NCBI GenBank assembly: GCA_022641735.1
Contig: JALCDQ010000002.1
Location: forward strand, 186,001-250,000
Source of the DNA: Prevotella sp.
Lineage (GTDB): Bacteria; Bacteroidota; Bacteroidia; Bacteroidales; Bacteroidaceae
DNA: 64,000 bases
Direction of reading: 5' to 3'
Numbering within the stretch: the first letter of the stretch is position 1; each line of letters begins with the position of its first letter. The notes beneath the pieces are model-generated. The model saw nothing but the letters and a program-made list of their open reading frames with translations. It had not been told where the DNA came from and did not search any database. Of the stretch, positions 43,524 to 52,092 are shown one piece after another. The position numbers were made by a program, and so were the translations under genes.

Positions 43524-45368
43524 CTATTCTACAGTTACTGATTTAGCTAAATTCCTTGGTTGGTCCACATTCTTTCCTTTACAGACCGCTATATGATATG
43601 CCAATAATTGAAGCGGAATCGTCAAGATGAGAGGTTCAAGACACTCTATGGTATCCGGCAACTCTATCACGGCATCCGCTATTTTACTGATTGTTGTATC
43701 GCCTTTTGTCACAAGCGCTATCACTCGTCCTTTCCTTGCCTTTACTTCCTGAATATTAGAGAGCACTTTCTCATACATTGCATTATGAGGAGCAATGACC
43801 ACTACCGGCATATCAGAATCGATAAGGGCAATCGGGCCATGCTTCATCTCAGCAGCAGGATAGCCTTCAGCGTGGATATAACTGATTTCCTTCAGCTTCA
43901 AAGCGCCTTCCAAGGCTACCGGATAACTGAAGCCTCTCCCCAAATAGATGAAGTTGCTGGCATAAGTAAACACTTTACTCAGGTTGGCGATTTTATCGTT
44001 CATCTCCAACACCTCTTTCATCTTCGCTGGGATATGAGACAGTTCTTTCACTATCTTCAGGTATTCTTCCCTTTCAATCGTTCCTTTTGCTTCACCTAAT
44101 GCAAGGGCAAACATGGTGAGAACAGTCACTTGCCCTGTAAAGGCCTTTGTGGATGCGACTCCTATCTCCGGCCCTACATGGATATAACTGCCTGTATCGG
44201 TGGCTCTCGGGATGCTTGAACCGATGGCATTACATATACCATAGATGAAAGCACCATGCTGTTTTGCCAACTCTACGGCGGCTAATGTGTCGGCAGTTTC
44301 TCCACTTTGGGAGATTGCTATCACCACATCGTCCTTTGTCACAACCGGGTTTCGATATCTGAACTCTGACGCATACTCCACTTCTACAGGGATACGGCAA
44401 AGATTTTCAATGACTTGTTTCCCGATAAGACCTGCATGCCAGGATGTTCCACAGGCAACGATGATGATGCGTTTGGCATTGATTAACTGCTTCTTATAGT
44501 CTATAATGGCACTCAAAACGACATGGTCAGCACCTACATTGATACGCCCTCTCATGCAATTGGTGAGGCAATCCGGCTGTTCAAAAATCTCTTTCAGCAT
44601 GAAATGGGGATATCCGCCCTTCTCTATCTGCCCAAGATCGATGTCAACGGTTTGAATCTCAGGGCTTAACTCCTCATTATATATATCTACGACTTTCAGT
44701 TCTTCGCCAAGTCTCATCACGGCAATGTTGCCATCATTGAGGTAAACCACCTTATCAGTGTATTCCACCAATGGGCTGGCATCTGAGCCTAAGAAGAACT
44801 CATCTTTACCAATTCCCACTACCAGTGGGCTCTGCTTTCTGGCTGCTATAATCTGATTAGGCTCGTTCTTATCTAGAATGGCAATGGCATAAGCTCCAAT
44901 CACTTGATGCAGAGCCAATTGCACGGCCGTCAGCAAATCAAGATTCTTGCGAATCTGAATATATTCTATCAACTGGATGAGCACCTCCGTATCCGTATCG
45001 GAACGGAACTCGATCCCCTTATCCATCAAGCGCTTCTTGATATCCGCATAGTTTTCAATGATGCCATTATGGATGATGGCCAGGTTTTTCGACTGAGAAT
45101 AATGCGGATGGGCATTCTGAGAAGATGGCTCTCCATGAGTAGCCCAACGGGTATGTGCAATACCTACAGTTCCCGAAACATTCTTATCAGCACAATAGGC
45201 TTCCAAATCTGCGACCTTTCCTTTTGTCTTAAAGACATTAAGCCCACAGTCAGAGTTGACAAGCGCAACGCCTGCACTGTCGTATCCCCTATACTCCAAA
45301 CGCTTAAGTCCTTTAATAAGGATTGGGTAAGCCTCACGCTTACCAAGATATCCTACAATTCCACACAT
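43524..45368 (-). CDS. glmS: Glutamine-fructose-6-phosphate aminotransferase (isomerizing)
   Basis: 614 residues. It starts MCGIVGYLGKREAYPILIKG with the catalytic Cys at position 2. A class II amidotransferase domain (HTRWATHGEPS) is followed by two SIS domains (ACGTSWHAGLIGKQVIENL, AISQSGETADTLAAVELA) and ends LAKSVTVE. It makes glucosamine-6-phosphate, the entry to peptidoglycan and LPS amino sugars. First of four genes whose products are three glutamine-dependent amidotransferases and CarB. I see no glmS ribozyme or other known riboswitch in the short leader. Confidence 0.97.
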   Translation of the reverse strand: MCGIVGYLGKREAYPILIKGLKRLEYRGYDSAGVALVNSDCGLNVFKTKGKVADLEAYCADKNVSGTVGIAHTRWATHGEPSSQNAHPHYSQSKNLAIIHNGIIENYADIKKRLMDKGIEFRSDTDTEVLIQLIEYIQIRKNLDLLTAVQLALHQVIGAYAIAILDKNEPNQIIAARKQSPLVVGIGKDEFFLGSDASPLVEYTDKVVYLNDGNIAVMRLGEELKVVDIYNEELSPEIQTVDIDLGQIEKGGYPHFMLKEIFEQPDCLTNCMRGRINVGADHVVLSAIIDYKKQLINAKRIIIVACGTSWHAGLIGKQVIENLCRIPVEVEYASEFRYRNPVVTKDDVVIAISQSGETADTLAAVELAKQHGAFIYGICNAIGSSIPRATDTGSYIHVGPEIGVASTKAFTGQVTVLTMFALALGEAKGTIEREEYLKIVKELSHIPAKMKEVLEMNDKIANLSKVFTYASNFIYLGRGFSYPVALEGALKLKEISYIHAEGYPAAEMKHGPIALIDSDMPVVVIAPHNAMYEKVLSNIQEVKARKGRVIALVTKGDTTISKIADAVIELPDTIECLEPLILTIPLQLLAYHIAVCKGKNVDQPRNLAKSVTVE

Positions 45369-45412
45369 ATAGATAATCTTTCTTTAAGTTCGTACATCCT
45401 GAATTAAATGAA

Positions 45413-45455
45413 AAATGAAGAATGTAATGTTGTGTGTCATTTTCATTCTTCATTT
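45413..45455 (-). terminator. Inverted repeat downstream of the Wza-like gene
   Basis: AAATGAAGAATG (45413-45424) and CATTCTTCATTT (45444-45455) make a 12-bp perfect stem. Read on the minus strand it lies 16 bp after the Wza-like stop and is followed by a T-rich tail. Confidence 0.6.
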
Positions 45456-45471
45456 CTCTTTTCGGTTTCTT

Positions 45472-46272
45472 TTAATCTCTTAAAACGTTAACAAGCAGAG
45501 ATGCTATCGAGGTTACAATGCCAACGAACGAGAACCAAATCGTCGTGGATTGACCAAGGCCGGCATTCTTAGCCTTTACCTTGTTTGGCTCTACATAGAG
45601 AATGTCATTCTGCTGTAGATAATAATAAGGAGAATTAATGAGACGCGCATCATTTAAGTTCAACCGATGATATTCCTTTTGCCCAGTAGCAGACTCACGA
45701 ATCAATATCACGTTGTTACGCTTACCATATATCGTAAGGTCGCCTGCATCAGCAATGGCCTCAAGGACGCTCATCTTCTCTGTAGTCACAGGAACTACCT
45801 TAGGACTCGAAACCTCACCAATTACAGTGACATGATAACTGGACATGCGCACGGTGACGATTGGTCTCTCGGTCTTGGCAAGATAAGGAGAAATCTTGCT
45901 TGCAATCAAATCCTGGCACTGGTCTTTCGTCATTCCAGCCACATGAATCTTACCGATTACCGGGAAGTTGATGTCGCCATCGTTGTTGACAAGATAGCCC
46001 TGAAGGTTTCCACCACCCTGATTTAGCTGTCCCGTAGACCCGACGTTGCTTGAAACTGCCAGATTGAAAGGCAGTGCAGCCTCAGGAGTAAGCGTGTTCA
46101 CAGTGATTGTAAGCATGTCTTTCGGCATAATCTTAGCATCATACAGGCCGTTTGAACCTGCCAGGCTTATGGAATCAATGTTCTGAAAATAAGCCACGTC
46201 TTTCCCGCTCGAGCAGCTTCCTGCGAGTAGGATGACCATCATTATAACAAACGGAATTAGAATTTTCTTCAT
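45472..46272 (-). CDS. Polysaccharide export lipoprotein (Wza/BexD family)
   Basis: 266 residues. Lipobox LLAGSC with the Cys at about 20. A PES domain (YDAKIMPKDMLTITVNT, GDINFPVIGKIHVAGMT) is followed by SLBB repeats (VIGEVSSPKVVPV, LEAIADAGDL, LNDARLINSPYYYLQQNDILYVEPNK, abbreviated). A single hydrophobic helix closes the C-terminus (WFSFVGIVTSIASLLVN), like the outer-membrane-spanning helix of Wza. The protein should form the outer-membrane exit pore for an exopolysaccharide. No Wzc kinase or glycan genes adjoin it, so the partner locus is elsewhere. Confidence 0.9.
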   Translation of the reverse strand: MKKILIPFVIMMVILLAGSCSSGKDVAYFQNIDSISLAGSNGLYDAKIMPKDMLTITVNTLTPEAALPFNLAVSSNVGSTGQLNQGGGNLQGYLVNNDGDINFPVIGKIHVAGMTKDQCQDLIASKISPYLAKTERPIVTVRMSSYHVTVIGEVSSPKVVPVTTEKMSVLEAIADAGDLTIYGKRNNVILIRESATGQKEYHRLNLNDARLINSPYYYLQQNDILYVEPNKVKAKNAGLGQSTTIWFSFVGIVTSIASLLVNVLRD

Positions 46273-46303
46273 AACTAAAATGCGAATATCGTTTAAAACA
46301 TTG

Positions 46304-46335
46304 CAAAAATACTACTTATTTTTAAATTTGGCAAA
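46304..46335 (-). promoter_or_regulatory. Promoter of the Wza-like gene
   Basis: Minus-strand TATTTTTG (plus 46304-46311) with TTTG (plus CAAA 46332-46335) at 20-bp spacing: a full TTTG-N20-TAnnTTTG match. Confidence 0.7.
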
Positions 46336-46400
46336 GATTTGGGCAATTAAATGATGATAAAAATGAGATTTCTCTTCAAGATGCAATCTTCCGATGCTAG

Positions 46401-46510
46401 AATGGCCTTTTATCACTACCTTTGTAAAAGGTAACCTTTTACCGCGTAAAAGATAGTCTTTCATCGTGTAAAAGGTAACTATCTGGCATGCAAAAGGTTA
46501 TCTTCTATCT
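46401..46510. repeat. 22-bp-period palindromic array 7 (TGTAAAAG words)
   Basis: TGTAAAAG at 46423, CGTAAAAG at 46445, TGTAAAAG at 46467 and TGCAAAAG at 46489 are spaced exactly 22 bp. The first unit contains AAAAGGTAACCTTTT, a perfect palindrome around its centre. The array lies between two minus-strand genes, downstream of uxaC and upstream of the Wza-like promoter. Confidence 0.87.
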
Positions 46511-46541
46511 GATACTTGCTTATTTCCACAAATATTGCCAT

Positions 46542-47945
46542 TTATCCATAGAATTTAAAATAGCGATGAGCATTGTTGTAACTGATGTCTTCCACCATTC
46601 TCGAGAGGGTCTCACGGTCATCCGGAAGCATGCCTTTCTCGACATCGTTGCCCAACAGATTGCAAAGCAAACGACGGAAATATTCATGTCGGGGATAACT
46701 GAGAAAAGAGCGGGAATCGGTCAACATACCGACAAAGCGTGACAGTAAGCCCAAATTGGAAAGGGCATTCAACTGGCGTGTCATGCCGTCAAGCTGGTCA
46801 TTAAACCACCATCCGGCACCGAATTGCATTTTCCCAGGCACGCTTCCATCCTGGAAATTGCCTATCATCGACGCCACCATCTCATTCGCACAAGGGTTGA
46901 GCGTGTATATTATGGTACGCGCGAGTTTGCCTTCACTATTGAGTCGATTGAGGAAATGGCTCATTGCTCTCGCCGTATTGCATTCTCCGATAGAGTCAAA
47001 ACCTGTATCCGGCCCTATCTTGTCATACATCATCGTGTTGTTATCACGTAAAGGACCATAGTGATATTGCTGTGTCCAGTCAGCCTCAGCATCCATTTCC
47101 GCATTCAAAGTGAGGAAACAATTCTTATATTGTCGTATCTCCAAATCCGACAATTGCATGCCTCGCATGGCCTTCGAGAAGATAGTTTCTATCTGAGAAT
47201 CCGTGTAAGCATCATCATAAAATTGGTCAATTCCATGGTCAGAAAGCTTGCATCCATTCTCCGTAAAATACTGATGACGCGCCTTCAAGGCCTCTATCAT
47301 ATCCTTAAACGTAATGATTTCAATATCAGCCGCTTCTCCTAATTTATGAATGTAATCATTAAAGCCTTTCTTCTCGATATTCATTGCCTTGTCAGGACGC
47401 CATGCCGGCAACATCTTGATTTCAAAGTCACTCTCTCGAGTGAGCTTATGCCACTGAAGACTATCTATCGGGTCATCCGTCGTGCAGACACATTCCACAT
47501 AGTATTTCCTCATCAATCCTCTTGCCGAAAACTCCGGCAACTTCAACTTCTCATTACATTCCTCATAGATTTCACGGGCAGTCTTGGGGCTCAACAGCTT
47601 TTCAATGCCAAAAGCAGTGCGAAGTTCCAGATGCGTCCAATGGTACAATGGATTGCGGAAAGTATAAGGTACGGTTTCTGCCCACTTCTCGAATTTCTCC
47701 CAATCAGAGGCTTCTCCAGTGATAAAACGCTCTTCCACACCATTTGCCCTCTCAGCTCTCCACTTGTAATGGTCGCCTCCAAGCCACAATTCCGTTATGT
47801 TTTTAAACTGATGATCTTCAGCCACCATGCGAGGATCAAGGTGGCAATGATAATCTATAATAGGCATCTTGGCCGCATGATTATGATAAAGGTGTTTTGC
47901 GGTATCAGTCTCAAGCAGGAAGTCCTTATCCATGAACTGTTTCAT
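46542..47945 (-). CDS. uxaC: Glucuronate isomerase
   Basis: Converts D-glucuronate to D-fructuronate (and galacturonate to tagaturonate), first step of hexuronate breakdown. 467 residues, normal length. Features: DFLLETDTAKHLYHNHA, the metal-binding PIIDYHCHLDPRMVAED (HCH), GGDHYKWRAERANG, and near the C-terminus FVGMLTDSRSFLSYPRHEYFRR (abbreviated DSRSFLSYPRHEYFRR). No other hexuronate gene is adjacent. A TATATTTG box lies about 33 bp upstream. Confidence 0.96.
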   Translation of the reverse strand: MKQFMDKDFLLETDTAKHLYHNHAAKMPIIDYHCHLDPRMVAEDHQFKNITELWLGGDHYKWRAERANGVEERFITGEASDWEKFEKWAETVPYTFRNPLYHWTHLELRTAFGIEKLLSPKTAREIYEECNEKLKLPEFSARGLMRKYYVECVCTTDDPIDSLQWHKLTRESDFEIKMLPAWRPDKAMNIEKKGFNDYIHKLGEAADIEIITFKDMIEALKARHQYFTENGCKLSDHGIDQFYDDAYTDSQIETIFSKAMRGMQLSDLEIRQYKNCFLTLNAEMDAEADWTQQYHYGPLRDNNTMMYDKIGPDTGFDSIGECNTARAMSHFLNRLNSEGKLARTIIYTLNPCANEMVASMIGNFQDGSVPGKMQFGAGWWFNDQLDGMTRQLNALSNLGLLSRFVGMLTDSRSFLSYPRHEYFRRLLCNLLGNDVEKGMLPDDRETLSRMVEDISYNNAHRYFKFYG

Positions 47946-47977
47946 TATATATTTAAGTTTTTAAGTCTTTTATTCTG

Positions 47978-47985
47978 CAAATATA
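47978..47985 (-). promoter_or_regulatory. -7 box for uxaC
   Basis: Plus CAAATATA is TATATTTG on the minus strand, 33 bp before the ATG at 47945. The divergent ansA box is 33 bp away. Confidence 0.6.
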
Positions 47986-48017
47986 CTAAAAATTTTGGAA
48001 CTACGAGAAAATTAAGT

Positions 48018-48025
48018 TATATTTG
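48018..48025 (+). promoter_or_regulatory. -7 box for ansA
   Basis: TATATTTG, 48 bp before the ATG at 48073. Confidence 0.6.
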
Positions 48026-48072
48026 CACACAAATATTGTACAAAAGTTCGTGTTTTGTTAAATCGTTATAGA

Positions 48073-49107
48073 ATGGAAAGAACTGGCAAGGTGCTCCTCA
48101 TCTATACAGGAGGAACCATAGGAATGGGTAAAAGCCCAAATACAAGAGCTTTGGAGCCATTAGACTTCAATCATCTCATTAAATTGCTTCCCGAGTTTAA
48201 ATACATTAAAACTGATATCGACGTATATCAGTTTGCATCTCCTATCGACTCCAGCGATATGAATCCTGAGCTTTGGGCTCAACTTGTGAGAATCATCACG
48301 AAACGTTATACCCAATATGACGGTTTTGTCATCCTCCATGGAACTGACACGATGGCCTATACAGCCTCAGCGCTTTCCTTCATGTTAGAGAACTTGACCA
48401 AGCCTGTTATCCTCACTGGAAGCCAACTTCCGATAGGACAATTGCGCACGGATGGTAAGGAAAACCTGCTGACGAGCATTGAGTTGGCCTCTATTTGTCA
48501 TGATGACGGCACGCCGATGGTGCCTGAAGTGTGCATCTACTTTAACGGACATCTCCTCCGTGGGAATCGTTCCACCAAGCAGAATGCCGATGGCTTCAAT
48601 GCCTTCGACTCTTTCAATTATCCTCATCTATGTGATGCCGGGGTCAATTTTAACTTCAATGACCACGCTATTCTCAAGCCCGACTACTCCAAACCGATGG
48701 TTCCTCACACCACAATGAACTGCAATGTCATCGTATTCTCTTTGTTTCCAGGCATTCAGGAGAACATTGTCAAGCATGTATTGGAAGATTCTGAGCTTCG
48801 TGGAATCATCATGCGGAGCTATGGAAGTGGCAATGCACCTCACTATGGATGGATTACGAAAATCCTGAAAGAGGCTTCCTCGCGTGGTGTCACGATAGTC
48901 AACATCAGTCAATGCGTATCTGGAACGGTGGAAATGAGCCGTTATGAAGCAGGCTATCAACTGAAAGATGCCGGCGTAATATCTGGTATTGACAGCACAG
49001 TAGAGGCTGCGGTCACCAAATTAATGAGTCTACAGGCCCGCTATAGCGATTATCATATCATCCGAAAATATATGTCTTGCTCGATTGCCGGTGAGATAAC
49101 CGTTTGA
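48073..49107 (+). CDS. ansA: Type I L-asparaginase
   Basis: Hydrolyses asparagine to aspartate and ammonia. 344 residues from the ATG at 48073; the frame extends upstream only to a TTG. The two asparaginase signatures are present: LIYTGGTIGMG near residue 10 and ILHGTDTMAYTASALSFML near 90. No signal peptide, so cytoplasmic type I. Its product aspartate could feed AspA. Monocistronic. Confidence 0.94.
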   Translation: MERTGKVLLIYTGGTIGMGKSPNTRALEPLDFNHLIKLLPEFKYIKTDIDVYQFASPIDSSDMNPELWAQLVRIITKRYTQYDGFVILHGTDTMAYTASALSFMLENLTKPVILTGSQLPIGQLRTDGKENLLTSIELASICHDDGTPMVPEVCIYFNGHLLRGNRSTKQNADGFNAFDSFNYPHLCDAGVNFNFNDHAILKPDYSKPMVPHTTMNCNVIVFSLFPGIQENIVKHVLEDSELRGIIMRSYGSGNAPHYGWITKILKEASSRGVTIVNISQCVSGTVEMSRYEAGYQLKDAGVISGIDSTVEAAVTKLMSLQARYSDYHIIRKYMSCSIAGEITV

Positions 49108-49135
49108 AAATATTTGTAATTATTACAATAATTTA

Positions 49136-49167
49136 TTTGGAAATATCGCAAAAACATTGTATCTTTG
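49136..49167 (+). promoter_or_regulatory. Promoter of rubrerythrin
   Basis: TTTG at 49136, 20-bp gap, TATCTTTG at 49160: full consensus. The leader is about 30 nt. Confidence 0.7.
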
Positions 49168-49201
49168 CACCATTGATAATAACTTATAAACAAATTACAT
49201 T

Positions 49202-49744
49202 ATGAAGGAATTAAAAGGAACAAAAACAGAAAAGAACCTCATGGAGGCTTTTGCAGGCGAAAGCCAGGCACGTAACAAATACACTTACTTTGCTAGTAAG
49301 GCTAAGAAAGACGGTTATGAGCAGATTGCTGCAATATTTGAAGAGACCGCTAACAATGAGAAAGAGCATGCCAAACTGTGGTTTAAGTATCTCGAAGGTG
49401 GCGCTATCAAGGACACTTTGAGCAACTTGAAGGCTGCTGCTGATGGTGAGAACTATGAGTGGACCGACATGTATGACCGCATGGCAAAAGAGGCTGAGGC
49501 TGAAGGGTTTACAGAGATTGCTGCTAAATTCCGTGGTGTTTTGGCTATCGAGAAGCTTCATGAGGAGCGCTATCGCAAAATGGTTAAGAACATCGAAGAT
49601 GCTGTTGTCTTCTCTCGTGATGGTGACAGAATTTGGGTTTGCCGTAATTGTGGCCACGTAGTGATTGGTCCTAATGCACCTAAAGTTTGCCCTGTTTGCG
49701 CTCATCCACAGAGTTTCTTTGAAATCAAAGCCGAAAATTTCTAA
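49202..49744 (+). CDS. rbr: Rubrerythrin
   Basis: 180 residues. A ferritin-like four-helix domain has di-iron ligands in [30 protein letters not shown] and [15 protein letters not shown]-terminal rubredoxin-type domain has two CxxC pairs: [10 protein letters not shown] and [11 protein letters not shown]. Rubrerythrins reduce hydrogen peroxide in anaerobes. Strong consensus promoter and terminator make it a self-contained unit. Confidence 0.96.
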   Translation: MKELKGTKTEKNLMEAFAGESQARNKYTYFASKAKKDGYEQIAAIFEETANNEKEHAKLWFKYLEGGAIKDTLSNLKAAADGENYEWTDMYDRMAKEAEAEGFTEIAAKFRGVLAIEKLHEERYRKMVKNIEDAVVFSRDGDRIWVCRNCGHVVIGPNAPKVCPVCAHPQSFFEIKAENF

Positions 49745-49764
49745 ACTCTTGATACCTCTTTATA

Positions 49765-49794
49765 TATGGAGACCTCATCAAAAAGGTCTCCATA
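49765..49794 (+). terminator. Terminator after rubrerythrin
   Basis: TATGGAGACC/GGTCTCCATA 10-bp perfect stem with A-rich loop, then a T-rich tail. It lies inside the upstream extension of the next frame, which argues against a start at 49766. Confidence 0.8.
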
Positions 49795-49828
49795 TTTACT
49801 TTTTATAGATTTCCAAAGTCGTTTTATC

Positions 49829-50698
49829 ATGAAGAAACTGCTATTTTTATTGGTTTCTTTGGCCATTGCCAATGTGGCGACAGCTCAAGAAAACAAGCAT
49901 CTCGAAAAGCAAAATCCTGAGATGAAAGTGAATACTCCGGTTTCTTCCAATGAAAGTCCGACTACCAGTCCTTCGCTTTTATCCCCTTTCGATAGGGAGT
50001 TGCCGCCACTCAATAATCCGCTCCACACTGCTGATTCTGTAAACTTTTTCCATCAAATATGGAGTGATAACGACCGTATGAACATGCATCTTTCACCCTT
50101 TCAGATGCCCGTTTACAACCCCAACTTGCCTCATCAGTATGACTATTCCAATGCTGGAACGATAGCCGAATATGGCAATTTGCGCTTCTATGGGTCGAGT
50201 AATCACACCGAATACACCAATATGATGGTGACGCAAGGAGCCTCTTTGGGTGCAAGCGAGACATTCGGAGCTTTCACGCTATCGGCCAATCTTTCGGCCA
50301 ACCGATATTTCACGAATGCCATAACCACGCAATATGGCATCGGCGGACAGCTTTCTTATCAGTTCAACAGTAATCTGAGTGCCACGATGTTCGGGCAATA
50401 TTTCAACCGAAACCCTTATTTCAGCATGGCTTCCTATCCTTTCGTACAGGCTTCAAGATATGGAGGATTCTTCTCTATTGACAGCAAACGCGTGGGATTA
50501 GACTTGGGCGTGCAACGCTATTATGATGCCTTTAGACAAATGTGGGTCATTTCCCCGATTGTAACTCCTAAGATTCACTTCTCCACAAAGTTCACGATGG
50601 AACTGCCTGTAGGTGAGTTATTGAAGGATGTGGCTGAAAGAGCCATCTTCGGAAAACGAAGCAGAGGTCCTATCATCATGCCTCCTGGCATGAGATAA
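49829..50698 (+). CDS. Probable outer-membrane protein of unknown function
   Basis: 289 residues from the ATG at 49829 (MKKLLFLLVSLAIANVATAQ, a signal peptide). The frame is open from 49766, but that part is the rubrerythrin terminator. Residues 25-100 are polar and proline-rich (SNESPTTSPSLLSPFDREL). From ~115 on there are alternating strands with glycine and aromatics (FTLSANLSANRYFTN, YGIGGQLSYQFNSNLSATMFG), as in a small barrel. The C-terminus GPIIMPPGMR is not barrel-like. Not recognised. Convergent with the DKNYY gene, 17 bp apart. Confidence 0.65.
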   Translation: MKKLLFLLVSLAIANVATAQENKHLEKQNPEMKVNTPVSSNESPTTSPSLLSPFDRELPPLNNPLHTADSVNFFHQIWSDNDRMNMHLSPFQMPVYNPNLPHQYDYSNAGTIAEYGNLRFYGSSNHTEYTNMMVTQGASLGASETFGAFTLSANLSANRYFTNAITTQYGIGGQLSYQFNSNLSATMFGQYFNRNPYFSMASYPFVQASRYGGFFSIDSKRVGLDLGVQRYYDAFRQMWVISPIVTPKIHFSTKFTMELPVGELLKDVAERAIFGKRSRGPIIMPPGMR

Positions 50699-50715
50699 AA
50701 CGATTTATCTCCCTG

Positions 50716-51354
50716 CTAATCAGAAACTTTCCTACCATGAAAGAAGGTACTGAAGCTATCGCGGGCATAGCCATTACCGGAATATTGGAAACTGCTTGCC
50801 GTGGCGTCATCGACTTTATGGCCATAATAAAACACTGTGAAAGAATCCTTGAAATAACCTCCACCGACTTTTTGGAATGAACTTGGCGTGGCTCCCTGAA
50901 CCTTGCGGCCCTCATAATAGACATTGAAAGCATCCTTTGCATAGCCATCTTCCAACTCTCGGAACGAGCTTGCGGTGGCTCCTTCTATCTTGCGGCCGTC
51001 AAAGAAGACATCAAAATTAGATTTGAAATAACCGCTTCCATAATGAGGTCTTTCGTTGTCGCCCTGGTCATCATAATCGTCGCGCCGCTCGATAAGCCGA
51101 AAAGAAGAGGGCTCCACATATTCCAATACCCGGCCATTCATATACACATTGTACCTGTCCTTTGCATATCCATGCCCCAAAATACGGAAAGTGGCAACAT
51201 CAGCAACCTCCATGAGCGCACCTTTATAATATACTCCATCCCTTTCGATGGTATAGTTTGATTGATAATTTTGAGCCTCCGCCATTCCTGCGAATGACAA
51301 TAACATTACGACGAGCATAGCTCTGAGAATCCCTGTTTTCATGATTTCTTTCAT
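50716..51354 (-). CDS. Secreted DKNYY-repeat protein
   Basis: About 212 residues from the ATG at 51354; 51342 is a possible alternative. The frame's extension to a TTG at 51381 overlaps the TAACTTTG promoter box. Signal peptide MLVVMLLSFAGMAEAQ. The mature protein is a run of five repeats of about 30 residues, each with G-Y-(A/F)-K/R-D-x-F-x-V-(Y/F)-(Y/F)-x-G-(R/H)-K then ASSF (for example GYAKDAFNVYYEGRKVQGAT). This is the DKNYY pattern. Function unknown; such repeats probably form a beta-rich binding or structural surface. A charged linker (RRDDYDDQGDNER) breaks the first and second repeats. Confidence 0.75.
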   Translation of the reverse strand: MKEIMKTGILRAMLVVMLLSFAGMAEAQNYQSNYTIERDGVYYKGALMEVADVATFRILGHGYAKDRYNVYMNGRVLEYVEPSSFRLIERRDDYDDQGDNERPHYGSGYFKSNFDVFFDGRKIEGATASSFRELEDGYAKDAFNVYYEGRKVQGATPSSFQKVGGGYFKDSFTVFYYGHKVDDATASSFQYSGNGYARDSFSTFFHGRKVSD

Positions 51355-51505
51355 AATACATTGTTTTTTATATTGATGCAAAGTTACGATTTCTTCCTCG
51401 GATATCGTGCCAAATATCCCTAAAAACGTATAGGGATATCCCTACCATCGGCTTTCTGAGGCAAAAAAGAGGATGATTCCCGACCCTATCCTTAAATTTT
51501 CAACT

Positions 51506-51615
51506 TGTAAAAAGCCGTTCCCTACATTTGTCCGGACTACTCGGACAGTTTGTCCCAATCATCCGGACACTTTGTCCGAACGGTCCGGACAAAATGTCCC
51601 CATGACTTTTTAAAT
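51506..51615. repeat. 22-bp-period palindromic array 8 (GTCC words), inverted relative of array 1
   Basis: TTGTCC at 51528, 51550 and 51572 and ATGTCC at 51594 are exactly 22 bp apart; TGTAAAAA at 51506 is in the same phase. Reverse-complemented, the three GTCC units match those of array 1 (2505-2570) in the same order. CCCCATGA at 51598 and TCATGGGG at 51616 add a hairpin that reaches the stop region of the next gene at 51630. Confidence 0.88.
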
Positions 51616-51629
51616 CATGGGGACACTTT

Positions 51630-52079
51630 TTATTCCATCTCAAATCTATCTTCGTAGGCATCAAAATGCATGCCTTCCGTATAACCGAAGTTGCTGAAAA
51701 GACCGAGGATATAAGCTTGTTGCGCCAGTTTCAACTTATATTCACCACTGTTGTAACGATAATAATTGGAGCGAGCACCCAGATATTGCTGTACTTCTGC
51801 CCGCAATTCCTTCACGTCTTTGCCCTTGATATTGGCAAAGAGAGCATCAAATCCATAAGCCAGATGCAGTGTCTTAATCTCCTGAAAGAAGTCGCAATGA
51901 CCGTTCTTCAGGGCTGTAGGGAACACAGAAGTTCCCCATGTCTTGTCGGAAGGCACCACTTCTGAAGCCTTAAACCTCATACAATCACCATGAAAAGGAC
52001 ACGCTGTTTGGAAGCAATACTTATAGCCTGCCGGGATGTCCTCAAATTTTAAAGTCGCATTACTGTTCGTTTTCTTCAT
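51630..52079 (-). CDS. Small cysteine-containing protein, DUF6078-like
   Basis: 149 residues, cytoplasmic, no signal peptide. Five cysteines, four of them in the first 65 residues (YCFQTACPFHGDCMRF and GHCDFF), a spacing that could bind a metal or Fe-S cluster. The rest is mixed alpha/beta with ARSNYYRYNSGEYKL. It resembles what I recall of Bacteroidetes DUF6078 proteins, but I cannot confirm that. Function unknown. It is 13 bp downstream of dapA and probably in its operon. Confidence 0.6.
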   Translation of the reverse strand: MKKTNSNATLKFEDIPAGYKYCFQTACPFHGDCMRFKASEVVPSDKTWGTSVFPTALKNGHCDFFQEIKTLHLAYGFDALFANIKGKDVKELRAEVQQYLGARSNYYRYNSGEYKLKLAQQAYILGLFSNFGYTEGMHFDAYEDRFEME

Positions 52080-52092
52080 TATTTTATCGTCC

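Noticed and set aside
45369..45471. A glmS ribozyme or riboswitch before glmS
   Set aside because: The leader is only about 100 bp and is explained by an inverted repeat ending the upstream gene; no ribozyme core seen.
47346..48071. 241-codon frame opposite uxaC
   Set aside because: Antisense to uxaC and runs over two promoters.
49766..49828. Longer N-terminus for the hypothetical after rubrerythrin
   Set aside because: It is a 10-bp-stem terminator and precedes an obvious signal peptide start.
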